Assembly: GCF_011300455.1 (NCBI RefSeq)
Contig: NZ_CP049869.1
Coordinates: 248,001-312,000 of the forward strand
Direction of reading: 5' to 3'
Length of the DNA: 64,000 nt
Source of the DNA: Sphingomonas piscis
GTDB lineage: Bacteria > Pseudomonadota > Alphaproteobacteria > Sphingomonadales > Sphingomonadaceae
Translations under genes and position numbers: made by a program
In this document: piece after piece, positions 61,305 to 64,000 of the stretch
Layout: the number at the start of each line of letters is the position of its first letter
Numbering within the stretch: the first letter of the stretch is position 1
Notes under the pieces: generated by a model
The model's input: only the letters and a program-made list of their open reading frames with translations
The model's database searches: none
What the model was told of the DNA's origin: nothing

Positions 61305-63708
61305 AGAAGCGCCCGGACAGCTGCAGATACCAGTTGCGCGGACGGGCATACATGCGCTCCGCATATCCCAGCGTCGCAAGCGAAGCGTTGCCCTGGATAA
61401 GGTAACGTTCGTCGAAGATGTTCTGGACGCCTGCAGCGATGTCGAGCCTTTCCGAAAGCCTCAGCGTCACTGAGCCGTTGCCGACGAAATATCCGTCCTC
61501 CTCGATCAACGGGATGCTGCCGGTGATGAAGGTTGTCTTCGACGTGAAGCTGCCGTCGAAGCGCGGCGTCAGCATCCGGCCGCTGCCGAGATCGAAGTCG
61601 TAAGCGACCCCGAAGTTGGCCTGCGTGTCCGGCGTCAGCGGCAGGTCGTCGCCAGGCGCCACCGTGGCAGTCGCGCCCGGCACTTGGGTCACGCTGCGGA
61701 TCTTGTCGTAAAGCAGACTGAGGCCCGCATCGACCGACAACCCGCCAGCGCGGTAGCTCGCCTCCGCCTCGAAGCCGCGGATGCGCGCCTTGCCGGCGTT
61801 GAACAGGAGCGGCACGACGCCCTGGCGGAAGATCAGCTGGATGTCGTCGTAATTGGCCTGGTAGGCGGCGACGTTGAAGCGGACTGGCCCGACATTGGTC
61901 TTCACGCCGACCTCGTAGCTGGTGACCTTTTCCTCATCGAACGGCACCGGAAGATTGCCTGCGGGGGCAGCATTGTAGCGCGTGTTGAAGCCGCCCGACT
62001 TGAAGCTGCGCGCCCAAGACGCATAGGTGCTGATGTTCGGGCTCCAGCGGTACTGGATGCTGGCCGAGCCGGTAAGCGCGTTGAACTTGCGCTTGAACGG
62101 CTCGTCGAAAATGAACAGCGGCCCACCCTCGGATGTCGCCAGCGTCGGCAGCGGGTCCGGGTCGGGAAGCGTCGCCGGAAACAGGTTCAGCACCGTCCCC
62201 TGGTAGCGCTTGCGGTCCGTGGTGTAGCGGAGGCCGCCGCTGATCTCGAGGCCATCCGTCGGCTTGACGCTGACTTGCCCGAACCCAGCGAGGGACTCCG
62301 TCTTGAGATTCGATAGCTGCAGGTCGCGCGACCCGGGGCCGCCGGCGAGGATCGAAGCTATGACCGGGGGCGCAGGCGGAAACGCAAGCGGCACGGTCGC
62401 GCGCTCGTCCGTCTTCTCATTGAAGTAGTACGCACCAAAAATCGCGGACCAGATGCCGCTTTCCAGGTCGAGTTGCGCTTCCTGGCTGAACTGCTTCGAT
62501 TGGGCGGCAACGTCGGTGGTGATCAACGTAAGCGGCGTGTTGTCGGCGTCGCGAATGCCGCGCGATTGAGTGTTGCGGTAGGCGGAGATGAGCTTGATCG
62601 CCGCGACATCGCTCAGGCGATAATTGGCCGTCGCGGCTAGACCCCAGACTTCGGAGTCACTCCGCACAGGGGCGTTGCCGCCGTTCCGGAATGGCCCGCG
62701 CTCCTGCAGGTCGTTGGCGCAGCGATCATCGTCGATCATCGGGACATTCGGCGGACCACGACGGGGACCAGCAGCCGGTGCAAACGGGATGGTCGCTCCC
62801 GGGCAACCTGCTCCGACGCTTGCGATTGCGGCGACCGGTGCCTGCTCATTGATCCCCGCGAACACGAACGGAGCGCCATTCTCCTTGCGCTTGCTGTAGT
62901 CGCCGCGAAGGAACAGGTCGAACGCGGGTGACGGTTCCCACTTCAGCGCGGCGTTAAACTGTCGGCTGTTATCGTCCCCGAGGTCGAGTCCGTCGAAGTC
63001 GCGGATGACGTAGCCGTCGCGCTTGCGGAACCCCGCGGAGACGCGCGCGGCCATGGTGCTGGCAATCGGGATGTTGAGCGCTGCGAAGCCTTCGCGCAGA
63101 CTATCGGCGCCGACGCGCAGCCGTCCGCGCCCGCTCCACTCGCCGATGATCGGCTGCTGCGTGCGGACGAGAATGGCACCGCCAATCGTGTTGCGGCCGA
63201 ACAAGGTGCCCTGCGGTCCGCGCAGCACCTCGACACCGGCGATGTCGCCGAAGTCGATGGCGCCGCCGACCGCGCGTCCAAGATAGACTTCGTCGAGGTA
63301 GATGCCGACACCCGGATCCACGGCCGCGGTCGGATCGACTTGGCCCACGCCGCGGATGAAGACGACGGATGACGCATTGTTGCCCGACAGCTGTCCGGCC
63401 GGCTTGAACTGGAGGCTGGGCGTGACCCGCTCCAGGTCCTGCGTCTGCTGGATTTGTCGGTCTTCCAGTACCTGCGCGGTGAAGGCGCTGACGGCGACGG
63501 GCGTGTCCTGAAGCCGCTCGTTTCGGCGCCGGGCAGTGACGACGATTTCCTGTGGGTTGGCATCCCTGGCCTGTGGGTCCGCTGCGACGTCCGCCGCACT
63601 TGCAGCCGTGTCCTGAGACCATGCCGCAGATGGCAGAGCCAACGAAGCAAAAACGCCCGCCACACCACAGAACAGACGAGCGCGTGAGCGCCGAAGACCT
63701 TCAGCCAT
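61303..63708 (-). CDS. TonB-dependent receptor, probable aromatic-compound uptake
   Basis: The 801-residue receptor has a signal peptide (GVAGVFASLALPSAAWSQ), a TonB box EIVVTARRR, plug sequences (DTPVAVSAFTAQVLEDRQIQQTQDLERVTPSLQF; GVEVLRGPQGTLFGRNTIGGAI) and a barrel ending in the canonical QLSGRF. It has the usual length and, unlike the receptor at 3.6 kb, no tail. AGGGAGGATTTC precedes the ATG. Its place beside the lignin-aromatics genes and a MarR gene suggests uptake of lignin-derived phenylpropanoids, as known for a few sphingomonad receptors. Confidence 0.92.
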   Translation of the reverse strand: MAEGLRRSRARLFCGVAGVFASLALPSAAWSQDTAASAADVAADPQARDANPQEIVVTARRRNERLQDTPVAVSAFTAQVLEDRQIQQTQDLERVTPSLQFKPAGQLSGNNASSVVFIRGVGQVDPTAAVDPGVGIYLDEVYLGRAVGGAIDFGDIAGVEVLRGPQGTLFGRNTIGGAILVRTQQPIIGEWSGRGRLRVGADSLREGFAALNIPIASTMAARVSAGFRKRDGYVIRDFDGLDLGDDNSRQFNAALKWEPSPAFDLFLRGDYSKRKENGAPFVFAGINEQAPVAAIASVGAGCPGATIPFAPAAGPRRGPPNVPMIDDDRCANDLQERGPFRNGGNAPVRSDSEVWGLAATANYRLSDVAAIKLISAYRNTQSRGIRDADNTPLTLITTDVAAQSKQFSQEAQLDLESGIWSAIFGAYYFNEKTDERATVPLAFPPAPPVIASILAGGPGSRDLQLSNLKTESLAGFGQVSVKPTDGLEISGGLRYTTDRKRYQGTVLNLFPATLPDPDPLPTLATSEGGPLFIFDEPFKRKFNALTGSASIQYRWSPNISTYASWARSFKSGGFNTRYNAAPAGNLPVPFDEEKVTSYEVGVKTNVGPVRFNVAAYQANYDDIQLIFRQGVVPLLFNAGKARIRGFEAEASYRAGGLSVDAGLSLLYDKIRSVTQVPGATATVAPGDDLPLTPDTQANFGVAYDFDLGSGRMLTPRFDGSFTSKTTFITGSIPLIEEDGYFVGNGSVTLRLSERLDIAAGVQNIFDERYLIQGNASLATLGYAERMYARPRNWYLQLSGRF

Positions 63709-63797
63709 GAAATCCTCCCTGCGGGGTTGTTGTCACCCCGTCAGGTTGGAAGCTCGCATCGCGATTTGTTTCTGTCAATAACTGTTATGCTGGTTAC

Positions 63798-64000
63798 CTA
63801 TTCCGCCCCGCCCTGCAACTTGTGAAGAAGCCGCCCGAGCTCCGCACGTTCGTGCTGATTCAGACAGGCGGCAAAGCGACGGTCATGCGCAAGGACACGT
63901 GTCCTCAGATCGGCCAACAGCGCATTCCCGGTCTCGGTGAGATTGATGCCAAAGGAACGGCGATCGATCGTGCTGGTGCGCCGTTCGACACACCCCCTTC
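63798..64000 (-). CDS. MarR family regulator, 5'-truncated by the window edge
   Basis: The frame is open to the window end. It gives the wing and C-terminal dimerisation helices of a MarR protein (GCVERRTSTIDRRSFGINLTETGNALLADLRTRVLAHDRRFAACLNQHERAELGRLLHKLQ). RRTSTIDRRSFG is the wing. It ends 89 bp before the TonB receptor start on the same strand and is likely its regulator. Confidence 0.75.
   Translation of the reverse strand, partial: RGCVERRTSTIDRRSFGINLTETGNALLADLRTRVLAHDRRFAACLNQHERAELGRLLHKLQGGAE

Overview
The window looks like chromosome of a sphingomonad (Alphaproteobacteria, Sphingomonadaceae or a close relative). The reasons are high GC with strongly GC-biased third codon positions, many TonB-dependent receptors, a SapC/cupin-like/tryptophan-halogenase locus, the ligABC-ligJ-ligK-ligU-ligI protocatechuate 4,5-cleavage set, an alphaproteobacterial-type LexA box (GAAC-N7-GAAC), and L13/S9 proteins of sphingomonad type. 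I saw no rRNA, tRNA, CRISPR array, transposase or integrase.

Layout. 1-3.2 kb: end of a 2'-5' RNA ligase-like gene, a two-domain retropepsin-like protease coupled to a DoxX-like membrane protein, and an AraC regulator. 3.2-10.5 kb: a TonB receptor, SapC, a JmjC/cupin-like protein and a flavin-dependent tryptophan halogenase in one direction, preceded by a LacI-type operator-like dyad. 10.5-15.7 kb: an M13 peptidase and uvrA, the latter with a LexA box just before its start codon. 15.7-17.6 kb: three uncharacterised genes of visibly lower GC, the most island-like segment. 17.8-26.5 kb: small secreted, lipoprotein and stress-type genes, including several very small ones. 26.5-33.7 kb: tlyA, dxs, merC-zur, ctaA-cutA, a ZIP transporter and rplM-rpsI. 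33.7-37.3 kb: a 19-residue hydrophobic peptide, a beta-helix protein and an esterase (both with Tat signals), and a padR/membrane-protein pair. 37.3-41.7 kb: an EmrAB-type efflux operon with its MarR regulator, divergent from metC.

41.7-64 kb is a lignin-aromatics region. Two divergent lig operons flank a LysR-type regulator with two HTH domains. They encode every step from protocatechuate to pyruvate plus oxaloacetate: LigAB, LigC, LigI, LigU, LigJ and LigK. PobA feeds in 4-hydroxybenzoate. A second cluster (FerA-like CoA ligase, hydroxycinnamoyl-CoA hydratase-lyase, vanillin-type aldehyde dehydrogenase, VanA-like Rieske oxygenase, AAHS-type transporter, MarR regulators, a TonB receptor) would convert p-coumarate and ferulate to 4-hydroxybenzoate and vanillate and then to protocatechuate. 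PurU and a MetE-like methyltransferase sit in the same region and suggest dedicated one-carbon handling.

Four genes (a TonB_C-like protein, the beta-helix protein, ligU, ferA) are each interrupted by an apparent single missing base in a G/C run. This pattern fits assembly error better than real gene decay.
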